Positions 1 through 8,042 of a stretch of 15,854 bases of DNA are shown here, in pieces. Below the pieces are notes generated by a model that saw nothing but the letters and a program-made list of their open reading frames with translations, ran no database searches and had not been told where the DNA came from. A program made the position numbers and the translations under genes. This DNA is from Gammaproteobacteria bacterium (GTDB lineage Bacteria; Pseudomonadota; Gammaproteobacteria; Steroidobacterales; Steroidobacteraceae). The stretch is taken from positions 1-15,854 of the forward strand of contig JASHYG010000111.1 of assembly GCA_030043215.1 (NCBI GenBank), read 5' to 3'. Each line of letters opens with the position of its first letter. Position 1 is the first letter of the stretch.

Positions 1-684
1 GAGCAGCGAGACGAGGTCGTAGCCGATCGGGCCGCGCAGCGCATCCTGAAAGTCGAGCACGCCCGGATTGCGCGGCTCGACCACCATCAGATTGCGAGAG
101 TGGTAGTCACGATGCACGAACACCTGCGGCTGGGCGAGCGCGTCCTCGATGAGCCACTCGAAGCTCCGTGAGAGCAGCTCGCGCTCATCCGAGGCGAGCT
201 CCATCCGAAGGTGCCGCCCGCAGAACCATTCCGGCATGAGCGCCATCTCGCGCAGCAGGATCTCGCGGTCATAGGGGGCGAGAGCACCCGCCGCCTCCCC
301 GCCCCGCGCCTGGATGTCCGCCAGGGCATCCAGCGCATCACCGTACAGTGCATCCGGGTCGCCGCCCCCCTTGAGTCTCGACAGGTAGGGGGTCGCTCCG
401 AGATCCTCGAGGAGCAGCAGGCCCCGGCTCCCATCCGACTCGTGAATGCGCGGGACGTGGATGCCGAGGGACTCGAGCAACCCGCTCACCTTGACGTACG
501 GACGCACATCCTCGTTCCCCGGGGGGGCGTCCATGACGATGAGCGTCCCCCGGGGATGGAAGACGCGGAAGTAGCGGCGAAAGCTCGCATCGCTGGATGC
601 AGGCTCGATGCGCTCGACATCGAGCCCAACGTCCCGGGCGAGCCAATCGAGGACCAGCGCGAGGCGCGCGTCGGCGTGAGACAT
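1..684 (-). CDS. amgK: AmgK-type N-acetylmuramate/N-acetylglucosamine kinase (3' part beyond window)
   Basis: This is an aminoglycoside-phosphotransferase-fold kinase. The AmgK family phosphorylates the anomeric carbon of MurNAc or GlcNAc in the cytoplasm during peptidoglycan recycling, feeding MurU. The reading frame is open for 228 codons from an ATG at 684 down to base 1, so the C-terminus (roughly a third of a usual ~340-residue protein) lies outside. Visible motifs are the Brenner catalytic loop FVHRDYHSRNL (H191, D193, N198) and the metal-binding segment VLDFQDA (D211). The N-terminal lobe has DASFRRYFR and LLLLEDLG, typical of this family. The gene diverges from lptD, a common arrangement for amgK-murU in gammaproteobacteria, and appears to share a symmetric -10 element with it. 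No clear Shine-Dalgarno sequence precedes the ATG. The family is clear. The sugar substrate is inferred from context, and a generic phosphotransferase is the alternative. Confidence 0.85.
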   Translation of the reverse strand, partial: MSHADARLALVLDWLARDVGLDVERIEPASSDASFRRYFRVFHPRGTLIVMDAPPGNEDVRPYVKVSGLLESLGIHVPRIHESDGSRGLLLLEDLGATPYLSRLKGGGDPDALYGDALDALADIQARGGEAAGALAPYDREILLREMALMPEWFCGRHLRMELASDERELLSRSFEWLIEDALAQPQVFVHRDYHSRNLMVVEPRNPGVLDFQDALRGPIGYDLVSLL

Positions 685-735
685 GGAGTTTTACAATGCA
701 GCGAAGCCAGGAAGCGCAGAACGGCGGCAGCATGA

Positions 736-745
736 CATTATAATG
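736..745. promoter_or_regulatory. Symmetric -10 element shared by divergent amgK and lptD
   Basis: The 10-base perfect palindrome CATTATAATG contains a consensus TATAAT on both strands: plus strand 739-744 and minus strand 742-737. It is the only AT-rich spot between the two divergent genes. Predicted transcription starts are about 751 rightward (lptD) and about 730 leftward (amgK, leader of about 45 nt). I see no convincing -35 hexamer at 16-18 bp on either side. The promoter role is inferred from sequence and position. Confidence 0.55.
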
Positions 746-754
746 CCGAGCCGC

Positions 755-3118
755 ATGCTGCCTCCGTGTCCAATGCCGCCGCTGTGCTCGCCGTCACGCC
801 CGAGGCAGGCGTATCGACTGGCTCTCTTTATATGGGCGGCCGCGCCGCTGTTCGGCGTCGCGCATGCGGACGGGCTGCTCTGTCCCTCCGACCCGCGCAG
901 CGGCCTGGGGCCGTTCGCGAGGGAGACCAAGCCCACCATCGATGCCGGGCTCGACACGGACAGCGACCAGGTGACCGCGCAGGTCGGGGCAAACGGCAAC
1001 ACCGTTCTGCACCTCCAGGGTAACGTCATCGCGCGCCAGGGCGATCGCGAGGTCCGCTCGAACGATGCGCAGTACGACCGCGCCACCGGCGCACTGAGCG
1101 CGATGGGCTCGGTCACCTACCAGGACCCGATCGTGCAGCTGAGCGGGAGCGATGGGAAGTACTCCCCGACCGCGGGCGCCCAGGCGCGGTCCGCGCAGTT
1201 CGAGCTGCGGCAGCGCTACGGACACGGCACTGCAAAGCTGCTCGATTTGACGCCGAAGGGCATCCTCAATCTGCAGGGAGTGACGTTCACGACCTGCCGC
1301 ATGACCGATCAGTCGTGGCAGCTCCGCGCGCGGACGCTGACGCTCGACACCAACACGCAGGTCGGCACCGGCCGCGATGCGCGCATCGAGCTGGAGGGCG
1401 TGCCGATTCTCTACCTGCCCTGGGTCTCCTTTCCCTTGAGCGGCGATCGCAAGAGCGGCTTTCTCTTCCCGAGCGCCGGCAACAGCTCGACGAGCGGTGC
1501 CGAGCTCGAGATCCCCTACTACTGGAACATCGCGCCGAATGAGGACCTCACCTTCTCCCCGATGTACTACTCGCGCCGGGGCGTCGATCTCGCGGGAGAC
1601 ACGCGGTTTCTCACCGACACCCAGAGCGGGGAGCTGCAGTGGCATTACCTGCCCGACGATCAGCTCTTCGGGCACGATCGCAGCCTCGTGACCTTCGACG
1701 ACGTCGCGCAGCTTCCGGACAACCTTCGTGTGACCGTCAATGCGTCGAACGTGAGCGACCCGCAGTACTTCGAGGACTTCGGAACGGGTCCGGAAACCAC
1801 GAGCACGGCGTTCCTGCAGCGCCTCCTCGAGATCACCTACCGCGACGAGAATTGGAATGTCGGCGGGGAAGCCGAGCAGTATCAGCCCGTCGGCGTCCAG
1901 CTGCCCGTGGACTACCTCCCCGACCAGTATCGGCCCTACGCGCTCGCGCCGCGACTCTGGGCGGACGGCGACTTCGGGTGGGGGCCATCGCAGCTGTTCC
2001 GCTACGGCTTCGAGTCGCAGCTCGTGGACTTCACCCGCGCGGTGGGCATCACCGGGTGGCGTCTCGACCTCATGCCGACCGCTGGCTTCGACTACGAGAA
2101 TCCCGGCTACTACATTCGCTCGAGCGCCGACTGGCGCTACACGCAGTACGAGCTGGACAACGTCCTGCCGGGCACGAATCGGTCCCCCTCGCGCTCCCTG
2201 CCGATCACGAGCATCGACACGGGCCTCAAGTTCGACCGGCTGCTCGGCGCGAACGGAGACCGCACGCTCACGCTCGAGCCCCGCATGCTCTATCTCTACG
2301 TTCCCTATCGGAACCAGGACCAGCTGCCGCTCTTCGATACGGCTCTGCCGGACCTCAACACGGTGGAGCTGTTCCGCACCGATCGCTACGTGGGCGACGA
2401 CCGCATCAGCGACGCGGACCAGGTGACGACCGGCGTCACGAGCCGGCTGCTCAACACGGACAGCGGACAGCAGTACCTCACCGCGACACTCGGCCAGGCG
2501 TACTACATCGAGACCCCGCGGGTGCAACTGCCGGGGGAGAACCTCGAGGACCAAGAGAAATCCGACCTCGTCGGAGACTTCGTGGTGAGCGCCTACCAGA
2601 ACTGGAACGTGGACCTCAACCTCGACTGGAATCCCACCGCGTCGCAGGAGGAGCGCACCTTCGTGCAGCTGCAATACAAGCCCGAGGCGGAGAGCGTCAT
2701 CAACGTCGCTTACCGCTATCAGCGCGACGTCGTGCTGTCGTCGGCCCTCGCCACGCAGGGGGAGGTCCCCGTCGGCCTCGGTACGCCGAGCTTGAGCTAT
2801 GCCGAGGGCCAGAGCCTCAATCAGACGGAGGTCTCCACGGCGTGGCCGATCGCCCGCAATTGGCACCTGCTCGCGCGGTGGGTCTACGACCTGGACGCTC
2901 ACGAGGGACTCGACCGCCTGCTGGGGTTCGAGTATCGCTCCTGCTGCTGGCGCGTCCGGCTGCTCGCCCGGCGCTACCTCGTCAACGGCACGGGCCAGCA
3001 GGACACGGCTTTCATGTTCCAGCTGCAACTTAGTGGCCTCGCCGGTGTCGGACCCGCTACGGACGCTTTCCTCGGAACCGCGATTCGGGGATACTCGCCC
3101 CCTACGTTAAGCCGCTAA
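755..3118 (+). CDS. lptD: LPS-assembly protein LptD (outer-membrane beta-barrel)
   Basis: LptD forms, with the lipoprotein LptE, the outer-membrane translocon that inserts LPS into the outer leaflet. From this ATG the protein has 787 residues, the usual size. A signal peptide runs to about A38 (hydrophobic core LALFIWAAAPLFGV, AHA before the cut). An OstA/LptA-like periplasmic jellyroll follows (about 60-200, including LHLQGNV and YLPWVSFPLSGDRKSGFLFP) and then the barrel. Four cysteines match the conserved disulfide set: C43 just after the signal peptide, C181, and the adjacent pair C730-C731 near the end. Upstream in-frame ATGs at 683 and 743 lie before or inside the predicted -10 at 739-744, so I prefer 755, with 773 as an alternative. 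No start has a strong ribosome site. The gene ends 3 nt before surA, implying coupling. Confidence 0.95.
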   Translation: MLPPCPMPPLCSPSRPRQAYRLALFIWAAAPLFGVAHADGLLCPSDPRSGLGPFARETKPTIDAGLDTDSDQVTAQVGANGNTVLHLQGNVIARQGDREVRSNDAQYDRATGALSAMGSVTYQDPIVQLSGSDGKYSPTAGAQARSAQFELRQRYGHGTAKLLDLTPKGILNLQGVTFTTCRMTDQSWQLRARTLTLDTNTQVGTGRDARIELEGVPILYLPWVSFPLSGDRKSGFLFPSAGNSSTSGAELEIPYYWNIAPNEDLTFSPMYYSRRGVDLAGDTRFLTDTQSGELQWHYLPDDQLFGHDRSLVTFDDVAQLPDNLRVTVNASNVSDPQYFEDFGTGPETTSTAFLQRLLEITYRDENWNVGGEAEQYQPVGVQLPVDYLPDQYRPYALAPRLWADGDFGWGPSQLFRYGFESQLVDFTRAVGITGWRLDLMPTAGFDYENPGYYIRSSADWRYTQYELDNVLPGTNRSPSRSLPITSIDTGLKFDRLLGANGDRTLTLEPRMLYLYVPYRNQDQLPLFDTALPDLNTVELFRTDRYVGDDRISDADQVTTGVTSRLLNTDSGQQYLTATLGQAYYIETPRVQLPGENLEDQEKSDLVGDFVVSAYQNWNVDLNLDWNPTASQEERTFVQLQYKPEAESVINVAYRYQRDVVLSSALATQGEVPVGLGTPSLSYAEGQSLNQTEVSTAWPIARNWHLLARWVYDLDAHEGLDRLLGFEYRSCCWRVRLLARRYLVNGTGQQDTAFMFQLQLSGLAGVGPATDAFLGTAIRGYSPPTLSR

Positions 3119-3121
3119 ATC

Positions 3122-4474
3122 ATGGAAAAGCTGACCGGCCCATCCTGGGCTCCGACCCCTCGGAGCCGCCAACCGCTGCGCCTGCTCGCCCTGCTCGCCT
3201 TGCTGGTCGGTGCCGGCGGCGCCGCGCACGCGCAGACCCGCGATCTCGCCACCCAGGGCGTCCCGCTCGACCGGGTTGCGGCCGTCGTGAACGACGGCGT
3301 GGTGCTCATGAGCGAGGTGGACGCCGAGCTCGCGCTGGTCACCGACAGGGCGAAATCCGAGCAGGCCGAGCTGCCTCCCGAGAACGTGCTGCGGCACCAG
3401 GTGCTCGATGAGCTCATCCTCGAGGAGATCGAGATGCAGGAGGCGGATCGCGACGGCCTCAAGGTCCCCGACGAGGCGCTGAACGACGCGCTGCAGGAGA
3501 TCGCCCAGCGCAACCACATGACGCTGTCGCAGCTGCCCGATGCGCTCGCTCAGCAGGGGACCGATTACACTTCGTATCGCGACTCCATCCGTCGCCAGCT
3601 CACCCTCACGCTGCTGCGGCGGCGGGACGTCCTGCAGCACATCGGCGTCAGCTCGCGGGAGATCGACCTGTATCTCGCGCATGAGGCACAGCATCCTTCG
3701 GATGCGATCGAATACAACCTCGCCCACATCCTGATCTCGGTGCCCGAGGACGCGACCCCGGACCAGCTCCAGCAGGCCGAGCAGCGCGCCCGGGACGTGT
3801 ACCAGCGCGCGAAGTCCGGCGAGGACTTCACCAAGCTCGCCATCGCCTACTCCAACAGCGAGACCGCGCTGCAGGGCGGTGCGCTCGGCTGGCGCAAGGG
3901 TACCGAGCTGCCGACCTTTCTCTCGGCCGCCATTCTGAGCCTCAAGCCCGGTGAGGTGAGCGAGCCCGTCCGCGCGCCGAACGGGTACAACATCGTCAAG
4001 CTCATCGGCACGCGCGACAGCGGGGGTAAGGTCGTCATCGATCAGGTCCACATCCGGCGCATCCTCATGCGCACGAACGACCTGCAGGACGATGCGACGG
4101 TGAAACAGAAGCTCGAGGGGATCCGCGAGCAGATTCTGCACGGGCAGGACTTCGGGGCGCTCGCGCAGGTCAACTCCCAGGACCCGGGCTCGGCGGGCAG
4201 CGGCGGGGATCTCGGCTGGGAGAGTCCCGAGGTCTTCCCGCCCGAATTCGAGAAGAAAGTCGAGACGCTCAAAGTCGGCGAGATCAGCGAGCCCTTCGAG
4301 AGCCAGTACGGCTGGGACATCGTCCAGGTGCTCGGCCGCCGGCGCGTGGACAGCACGGATGAGCTCAAGCGCGAGCACGCCGCCGACGCGATCCGCGCGA
4401 GCAAGGCCGACGAGCAAACCGAGCTCTGGCAGCAGCGCTTGCGAGACGAGGCCTACGTCGAATACAAGATGTAG
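3122..4474 (+). CDS. surA: Periplasmic chaperone / peptidyl-prolyl isomerase SurA
   Basis: SurA escorts unfolded outer-membrane proteins, including LptD, across the periplasm to the BAM complex. The 450-residue product has a signal peptide (core LLALLALLVGAGG, probable cut after AHA at residue 37). The chaperone N-domain follows (VAAVVNDGVVLMSEVDAEL onward, about 48-190). Two parvulin rotamase domains come next, at about 195-297 (NLAHILIS, GGALGWRKG, VRAPNGYNIVKL) and 304-405 (QVHIRRIL, GGDLGW, SQYGWDIVQVLG), and then a short C-terminal helix ending in VEYKM. Length and domain order match the family. The start codon lies 3 nt after the lptD stop without a recognisable Shine-Dalgarno sequence, so reinitiation after lptD is likely. 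The TAG stop shares one base with the GTG of pdxA. Confidence 0.96.
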   Translation: MEKLTGPSWAPTPRSRQPLRLLALLALLVGAGGAAHAQTRDLATQGVPLDRVAAVVNDGVVLMSEVDAELALVTDRAKSEQAELPPENVLRHQVLDELILEEIEMQEADRDGLKVPDEALNDALQEIAQRNHMTLSQLPDALAQQGTDYTSYRDSIRRQLTLTLLRRRDVLQHIGVSSREIDLYLAHEAQHPSDAIEYNLAHILISVPEDATPDQLQQAEQRARDVYQRAKSGEDFTKLAIAYSNSETALQGGALGWRKGTELPTFLSAAILSLKPGEVSEPVRAPNGYNIVKLIGTRDSGGKVVIDQVHIRRILMRTNDLQDDATVKQKLEGIREQILHGQDFGALAQVNSQDPGSAGSGGDLGWESPEVFPPEFEKKVETLKVGEISEPFESQYGWDIVQVLGRRRVDSTDELKREHAADAIRASKADEQTELWQQRLRDEAYVEYKM

Positions 4475-5460
4475 TGGTGGGCCGCATCCCTCGCATCGCT
4501 CTCACGTCCGGCGAGCCGGCCGGAATCGGTCCCGACCTGTGTCTCTCGATTGCGCGCGGTGAGCTGCCCTGCAGCGTCGTCTGCCTCGCGGACTTGCGTC
4601 TGCTCGAGGAGCGGGCGCGCCTGCTCCACCTGGACGACATCGCGCTGCGGCCCTACTCGCCGGCGCGCCGCGTGGCGCACAGCCCCGGAAGCCTCGATGT
4701 CCTCGACTGTCCGCTCGCGGTACCCAGCGAGCCGGGGCGGCTCGACACCCGCAACGCCCGCCCCGTGCTCGAGATGCTGAACCGCGCCGTCGATGGCTGC
4801 CTCGCGGCGGAGTTCGACGCGATGGTGACCGCGCCGGTGCAGAAGAGCTGCATCCTCGATGCCGGCTTCGTCTTCCTGGGACACACGGAATACCTGGCGG
4901 AGCGGACGGGCTCCCGCCGCCCGGTCATGATGCTCGCCTCGGGATCGTTTCGCGTGGCGCTCGCGACCACTCATCTGCCGCTCCAGGCGGTGAGCGCCGC
5001 GATCACCGTGGACTCGCTCTGCGAGGTGCTCGAGGTGCTGGACCGTGACCTCAGGCGCCGGTGGCGCATCGCGGCGCCGCGGATCGCCGTGTGCGGCCTC
5101 AATCCTCACGCCGGGGAAAGCGGACACCTCGGCGATGAGGAGACCCGAATCATTGCGCCCGCGCTCGCTAGGGCGCGCGCCCGCGGCGTTCAGGCCGATG
5201 GCCCCGTACCGGCGGATACGATTTTCGTTCCGAGGCTGCTCGAGCGGTACGATGCCGTGCTCGCGATGTACCACGATCAGGGACTGCCGGTGATCAAGCA
5301 TGCCTGCTTCGACAGTACGGTCAACGTGACGCTCGGGCTGCCCATCGTGCGCACCTCGGTCGATCACGGGACGGCGCTGGATCTCGCCGGCACCGGGCGC
5401 GGAGAGCCGGGCAGCCTCCTCGCGGCGCTCGAGCTGGCCGCCCAGATGGCCGCAGCCTGA
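4474..5460 (+). CDS. pdxA: 4-hydroxythreonine-4-phosphate dehydrogenase PdxA
   Basis: PdxA is a cytoplasmic NAD(P)-dependent oxidoreductase of the DXP-dependent pyridoxal phosphate pathway. It oxidises 4-phosphohydroxy-L-threonine to a product that PdxJ condenses with deoxyxylulose phosphate. The 328 residues match the usual ~330. Visible signatures are SGEPAGIGPD at 12-21, the substrate loop GHTE at 136-139, and three metal-ligand histidines: H167 in TTHLPL, H212 in NPHAGE and H267 in YHDQG. The tail carries RTSVDHGTALDLAG. The start is GTG overlapping the surA stop (TAGTG); a second GTG follows at 4477. The overlap indicates translational coupling. PLP is the cofactor of the kynureninase encoded 4 kb downstream in the same direction, which may or may not be meaningful. 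Confidence 0.96.
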   Translation: MVGRIPRIALTSGEPAGIGPDLCLSIARGELPCSVVCLADLRLLEERARLLHLDDIALRPYSPARRVAHSPGSLDVLDCPLAVPSEPGRLDTRNARPVLEMLNRAVDGCLAAEFDAMVTAPVQKSCILDAGFVFLGHTEYLAERTGSRRPVMMLASGSFRVALATTHLPLQAVSAAITVDSLCEVLEVLDRDLRRRWRIAAPRIAVCGLNPHAGESGHLGDEETRIIAPALARARARGVQADGPVPADTIFVPRLLERYDAVLAMYHDQGLPVIKHACFDSTVNVTLGLPIVRTSVDHGTALDLAGTGRGEPGSLLAALELAAQMAAA

Positions 5461-5463
5461 TCC

Positions 5464-6282
5464 GTGGCGCTCTCGCGCAAGCGCTTCGGCCAGCACTTCC
5501 TCCATGACCCCGCGGTGATCGAGCGGATCGCCCGCGCGGTCGAGCCCCGGGAGGGGGACCACATCGTCGAGATCGGCCCCGGCCGCGGAGCCCTGACACG
5601 CAGGCTCCTCGAGGCAGACCTCGCGACACTGGATGCGGTCGAGATCGACCGCGACCTCGCCACGCTCCTCGCAGAGGAGCTCGCATCGGACACCCGCTTC
5701 GCTCTGCACAGGGCGGATGCGCTCGATCTCGATCTCGGCGCTCTCGCCGAGCGGCGCGGCGGGAGGCTGCGGGTCGTCGGCAACCTGCCTTACAACCTGT
5801 CGACACCGCTGCTCTTTCACTTTCTCGATGGCAGCGACTCCATCGAGGACATGCATCTCATGCTGCAGCGGGAGGTGGTCGCGCGCATGACCGCGCGCCC
5901 CGGAACGGGGGAGTACGGCCGACTCACGGTCATGCTGGCGCCCCGGACTCGCGCGGAGCGGCTATTCGATATCGGTCCCGGTGCCTTCCAGCCGCCGCCG
6001 AAGGTGTGGTCGTCCATCGTGCGGCTCGAGGTGCTCCGGGAGCCCGCGTTCGCCGTGGCACCGGATTATGGAAAGGTCGTCGCCGCCGCGTTCGCCCATC
6101 GGCGCAAGACTGTGCGCAACGCGCTGCGAGGACTCGTCGATTCCGCACAGATCGAGGCTTGCGGCATCGATCCCGCGGTCCGCCCGGAGACCCTCACCCC
6201 GCAGGCTTTCAATGAGCTGGCCCGGGCTGCGGCGCAAGCCGAGGCGGGGCGCCCATCGCCCTCTCCTCCCCCGATGGGTTAG
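5464..6282 (+). CDS. rsmA: 16S rRNA (adenine-1518/1519-N6) dimethyltransferase RsmA/KsgA
   Basis: RsmA uses S-adenosylmethionine to dimethylate two adjacent adenosines near the 3' end of 16S rRNA, a late step of 30S subunit assembly. The 272-residue protein opens with the family hallmark RKRFGQHFLHD. It carries SAM-binding motif I VEIGPGRGALT (about 35-45), the acidic motif AVEIDRD, and the catalytic motif GNLPYNLS with N107-L-P-Y-N111. The C-terminal helical domain includes AFAHRRKTVRNAL, also typical. A GTG start three nt after the pdxA stop is chosen because it gives the family N-terminus exactly. The C-terminal tail ends in a proline-rich SPSPPPMG that looks unconserved. A 7-bp hairpin overlaps the last codons. 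Confidence 0.96.
   Translation: MALSRKRFGQHFLHDPAVIERIARAVEPREGDHIVEIGPGRGALTRRLLEADLATLDAVEIDRDLATLLAEELASDTRFALHRADALDLDLGALAERRGGRLRVVGNLPYNLSTPLLFHFLDGSDSIEDMHLMLQREVVARMTARPGTGEYGRLTVMLAPRTRAERLFDIGPGAFQPPPKVWSSIVRLEVLREPAFAVAPDYGKVVAAAFAHRRKTVRNALRGLVDSAQIEACGIDPAVRPETLTPQAFNELARAAAQAEAGRPSPSPPPMG
6252..6278 (+). other. Hairpin at the 3' end of rsmA
   Basis: Perfect 7-bp arms CCCATCG (6252-6258) and CGATGGG (6272-6278) flank a 13-nt pyrimidine-rich loop and sit just before the rsmA TAG at 6280-6282. There is no U-tract after the stem, so it does not look like an intrinsic terminator. It could stabilise or cleave the rsmA/usp junction of a polycistronic mRNA, or be chance within coding sequence. 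Confidence 0.25.
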
Positions 6283-6336
6283 GATGCGCGAAGCCCGATA
6301 TACGCTCCAGGGATGACTGGTTGCGGGAACGTTTCC

Positions 6337-6777
6337 ATGACCGTCTATCGCCGCATCCTGCTCGCCATCGAGCTCAACGAGGATAGCCCTTCCGTCGCGC
6401 GCCGGGCGAAAGCGCTCGCGGGCGCGCTCGGAGCCGAGCTCGAGGTACTCCACGTCGTGGAGTACGTGCCCGTCGAGCCGATGGGCGAGACGCTCATGCC
6501 CGCCGTGCAGATCGAGGAGGAGCTGCTCGCGCGTGCGCGGAAGCAGCTCGCCACCCTGGCAGCCGAGGCAGGAATCTCCGAGGAGTCGTGCCGCGTCGAG
6601 GCCGGCAACGTCAAGGCGGAGATCGTCCGCAGCGCGCGCGAGCGCAACGTCGATCTCATCATCGTGAGCAGCCGCGAGCGCCACGGCCTCTCCATCCTTC
6701 TCAATCTGACCGAGGACACCGTCCTGCACGCCGCGCCCTGCGACGTGCTCGCCCTGCGCATCGGCAGGCTAAAATGA
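6337..6777 (+). CDS. Universal stress protein (UspA family)
   Basis: This is a small cytoplasmic protein of the Usp fold (146 residues from this ATG). It starts with the typical strand [13 protein letters not shown], has the middle strands [13 protein letters not shown] and [12 protein letters not shown], and ends with the last strand [10 protein letters not shown]. The G-x2-G-x9-G-S/T nucleotide loop of ATP-binding members is degraded: [17 protein letters not shown] lacks the G-S pair. It therefore looks closer to the non-ATP-binding UspA type, and its specific role cannot be read from sequence. An upstream in-frame ATG at 6313 would add eight residues, but the later start gives the family N-terminus and has GGGA about 8 nt upstream. 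The stop overlaps the apaG start (ATGA), so it sits inside the rsmA-apaG operon, where classical operons have no such gene. Confidence 0.87.
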   Translation: MTVYRRILLAIELNEDSPSVARRAKALAGALGAELEVLHVVEYVPVEPMGETLMPAVQIEEELLARARKQLATLAAEAGISEESCRVEAGNVKAEIVRSARERNVDLIIVSSRERHGLSILLNLTEDTVLHAAPCDVLALRIGRLK

Positions 6778-7175
6778 GCTCGATGGAACCGGTCGATCGA
6801 GCTGCCTCCCCGAGAATCCGGGTCGATGTCGAGACCGCCTTCGTCGCCGAGCAGTCGGATCCGGTGAAGACCCGTTACGTCTTCTCGTACACCATCACCA
6901 TCCGCAACGAGGGCTCGACCCCCGCGCGCCTGCTCACGCGCCACTGGATCATCACCGATGCGAACGGCAAAGTGCAGGAGGTCCGGGGCGACGGGGTCGT
7001 CGGCGAGCAGCCGTATCTGAAACCTGGCCAGGGCTTCCGCTATTCGGCCGCGGCCATGATCGAGACGCCCGTGGGCGTGATGCAGGGCAGCTATCAGATG
7101 ATCGCCGAGGACGGCCGCAGCTTCGATGCGCCGATCGCGCCCTTCCGCCTCGCGATACCCGGCGTATTGCACTGA
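6774..7175 (+). CDS. apaG: ApaG protein (DUF525)
   Basis: ApaG is a fibronectin-III-like single-domain protein, usually about 125 residues, almost always next to apaH. Its biochemical role is not settled. This copy has 133 residues, with [15 protein letters not shown] strand [11 protein letters not shown] at about 38-48, [28 protein letters not shown] (read in two pieces: [13 protein letters not shown] and [12 protein letters not shown]), the loop [12 protein letters not shown], and the end motif GSYQM with FRLAIPG. The ATG at 6774 overlaps the usp stop, and a second in-frame ATG lies at 6783. AGG about 5 nt upstream of the first ATG fits a ribosome site. ApaG-ApaH adjacency supports both calls. 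Confidence in the family is high. The first N-terminal residues are uncertain. Confidence 0.95.
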   Translation: MSSMEPVDRAASPRIRVDVETAFVAEQSDPVKTRYVFSYTITIRNEGSTPARLLTRHWIITDANGKVQEVRGDGVVGEQPYLKPGQGFRYSAAAMIETPVGVMQGSYQMIAEDGRSFDAPIAPFRLAIPGVLH

Positions 7176-7198
7176 CCGCCGGCGGCGCAAGCCCCACG

Positions 7199-8029
7199 AT
7201 GCGGTACGCGATCGGAGACGTTCAGGGCTGCGCGGATGAGCTGCGCGCGCTCCTCGAGCGCCTGCGCTTCTCGGCCGACCGCGACCAGGTGTGGCTCGTC
7301 GGGGACCTCGTGAACCGCGGCCCGCGCTCGCTCGAGACTCTCCGCTACGTACGCTCGCTCGCCGACAATGCAGTGGTCGTGCTCGGGAACCACGACCTGC
7401 ATCTGCTCGCGCTCGCCCTGGGCGGGCGCGAGGCCGCGAAACGCGGCGACACACTCGGCGAGGTGCTCGCCGCGCCGGACCGGGACGAGCTGCTCGAGTG
7501 GCTGATCGGCCGTCCGCTCGCGCATTTCGACGGCGGGCGCGGCGATCTGCTCGTTCACGCGGGGCTCGTGCCGCAGTGGACCGCCACGCAGGCGGTCGTG
7601 CTGGCCCGCGAGGTGGAGTCCGCCCTGCGGCGCGACCCGCAAGCTTTCCTCCGGCAGATGTACGGCGACCGCCCGGACCGCTGGAGCGAGGATCTCGCCG
7701 GCATGGAGCGCTCGAGGTTCGTCGTGAACGTCCTCACACGCTTGCGCGTGTGCACGGCGGACGGACGCGTCGACCTCGGCATGAAGGGCCCGCCCGGGAA
7801 AGCTCGGCCGGCCTTTCGCCCCTGGTTCGAGCTCGAAGGGCGCGCGAGCCGCGGCACGCGCATCATCTTCGGACACTGGTCCGCGCTCGGCTACGTGAAC
7901 GCCCACGGCGTGATCGGGCTCGACACCGGATGCGTGTGGGGAGGGGCCCTCACGGCCCTGAACCTCGATGAGGCGGAGCCACCCGTGAGCGTGGAGTGCG
8001 GGGGCTACGACGTCCCCGGCAAGTCATAG
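7199..8029 (+). CDS. apaH: Symmetrical bis(5'-nucleosyl)-tetraphosphatase ApaH
   Basis: ApaH is a cytoplasmic metallophosphoesterase that splits Ap4A into two ADP; in E. coli it also removes Np4 caps from RNA. The 276 residues match the family. Motifs in order are GDVQGC (5' metal site, with Q where enteric enzymes have H, a common variation outside enterics as I recall it), GDLVNRGPRS, GNHDLHLL, VHAGLVPQW, FGHWSALG and LDTGCVWGG. The gene follows apaG by 23 nt; that gap contains the 10-base palindrome CCGCCGGCGG (7176-7185) but no strong Shine-Dalgarno sequence, so coupling to apaG is likely. It is followed 13 nt later by a kynurenine-pathway gene, whereas in E. coli folA lies on this side. 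Confidence 0.96.
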   Translation: MRYAIGDVQGCADELRALLERLRFSADRDQVWLVGDLVNRGPRSLETLRYVRSLADNAVVVLGNHDLHLLALALGGREAAKRGDTLGEVLAAPDRDELLEWLIGRPLAHFDGGRGDLLVHAGLVPQWTATQAVVLAREVESALRRDPQAFLRQMYGDRPDRWSEDLAGMERSRFVVNVLTRLRVCTADGRVDLGMKGPPGKARPAFRPWFELEGRASRGTRIIFGHWSALGYVNAHGVIGLDTGCVWGGALTALNLDEAEPPVSVECGGYDVPGKS

Positions 8030-8042
8030 AGGAAGCACCCGT

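Noticed and set aside
794..3028. 744-codon open frame on the minus strand across lptD
   Set aside because: Its product is low-complexity Arg/Val/Glu-rich sequence with no family resemblance, and the plus frame encodes a complete LptD with signal peptide and conserved cysteines. Long antisense frames are expected in GC-rich coding DNA.
1639..3033. 464-codon plus-strand frame inside lptD
   Set aside because: Out-of-frame Arg/Ala/Pro-rich translation of lptD, no recognisable domains.
3107..4417. 436-codon open frame on the minus strand across surA
   Set aside because: Mirror of surA codons. No motif, no ribosome site, and the opposite strand is a clear SurA.
4453..5856. 467-codon open frame on the minus strand across pdxA and rsmA
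   Set aside because: Spans two well-supported genes and their junction; composition is typical of an antisense shadow.
7176..7185. Palindrome CCGCCGGCGG between apaG and apaH as a terminator or operator
   Set aside because: Only 10 bases with no loop and no U-tract; such GC palindromes are frequent at this base composition.
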